A stretch of DNA of 39,788 nucleotides from Spirulina sp. (GTDB lineage: Bacteria; Cyanobacteriota; Cyanobacteriia; Cyanobacteriales; Spirulinaceae). Each line of letters starts with the position of its first letter. Positions within the stretch are counted from its first letter, which is position 1. The stretch lies in assembly GCA_011390265.1 (NCBI GenBank), contig JAABSU010000003.1:1-39788 (forward strand), given 5' to 3'. The notes beneath the pieces were generated by a model, which worked only from the letters and a program-made list of their open reading frames with translations, did no database searches and was not told where the DNA came from. Positions 39,723 to 39,788 of this stretch are shown here, piece after piece. The translations under genes were made by a program, and so were the position numbers.

Positions 39723-39788
39723 TGGGCGTTAATAATGCTTGGATGGTCATGGTTAGCTGTTTTAACTTTACCGGCTTACTCAAGTATT
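39691..39788 (-). CDS. C-terminal end of a receiver-domain protein (partial)
   Basis: A minus-strand frame enters from the right edge and stops at 39691-39693. Its 31 residues begin YLSKPVKLKQL, which is the conserved Lys-Pro end of a CheY-like receiver. Compare YLSKPVRLRELAQL at the end of the hybrid kinase at 34946. The rest is a short tail. It is therefore the end of a response regulator or, more likely, of another hybrid kinase. It overlaps the next gene by 32 bp, which places it in the same operon. Confidence 0.75.
   Translation of the reverse strand, partial: YLSKPVKLKQLTMTIQALLTPSAPQHDATQS

Noticed and set aside
1-39788. tRNA, rRNA or CRISPR elements
   Set aside because: I saw no cloverleaf, rRNA signature or regularly spaced short repeats. 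A dedicated tRNA or CRISPR scan could still find something I missed.

Overview
The window is chromosomal DNA of a cyanobacterium of unidentified genus. The evidence is many HIP1 octamers (GCGATCGC, for example near 416 and 3882), a KaiB-like-domain SasA clock kinase, a GH57 branching enzyme, a DUF1997 protein, a cobalamin adenosyltransferase and several large PAS/GAF sensor kinases. Most genes have intermediate GC. Two stretches are clearly AT-rich: 1147-3432 and the middle of the gene at 30950-33667. Both edges cut through genes: a CHAT protease-like gene on the left and a receiver-domain gene on the right.

Left accessory region (1-5067). After the CHAT gene comes what I read as an integron-like cassette locus without an integrase in view. 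A 204-bp module occurs twice (901-1129 and 2165-2368, about 95% identical; copy 1 carries an extra 25-bp tandem duplication). Each copy has a near-consensus promoter (TTGACA-17-TAGAGT) and ends in an attI-like stretch. Identity stops exactly at GTTA, and a new gene begins 17-18 bp later. The first cargo is a LuxI/FeeM-like acyltransferase. The second is an overlapping DUF6884 plus GIY-YIG-like gene pair. Each cargo is followed by an imperfect hairpin with attC architecture: TAAC/GTTA ends, a 5-nt unpaired spacer, and an L box with one extrahelical base. A toxin-antitoxin island follows: DUF433/DUF5615, an unpaired VapB-like antitoxin, and HicA/HicB.

Core region (5132-30733). In order: glyS (-), LytR-CpsA-Psr protein (-), small membrane protein (-), aldo/keto reductase (-), a 41-residue lipoprotein (+), sasA (-), GH57 branching enzyme (+), DUF1997 (+), cobO and a DUF2993 protein (-), an RsuA-type pseudouridine synthase overlapping a RodZ-like gene (+), a five-PAS/GAF histidine kinase (-), DUF389 membrane protein (-), zinc-ribbon protein (-), PAS/GAF hybrid kinase (-), a single-domain response regulator (-), CocE/NonD hydrolase (-), GT4 glycosyltransferase (+) and a SIMPL-domain protein (-).

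Right region (30950-39788). An MmeI-like single-chain restriction-modification enzyme (+) is followed after 25 bp by a C5-cytosine methyltransferase (+). The MmeI-like gene is a compositional mosaic: a G-rich 5' part, an AT-rich target-recognition part and a C-rich 3' part. It faces a compact minus-strand phosphorelay cluster: receiver-domain gene (partial), PAS histidine kinase, Rcp1-like regulator and a REC-PAS-HK-REC hybrid kinase. No tRNA, rRNA, CRISPR array or intact insertion sequence was recognised.
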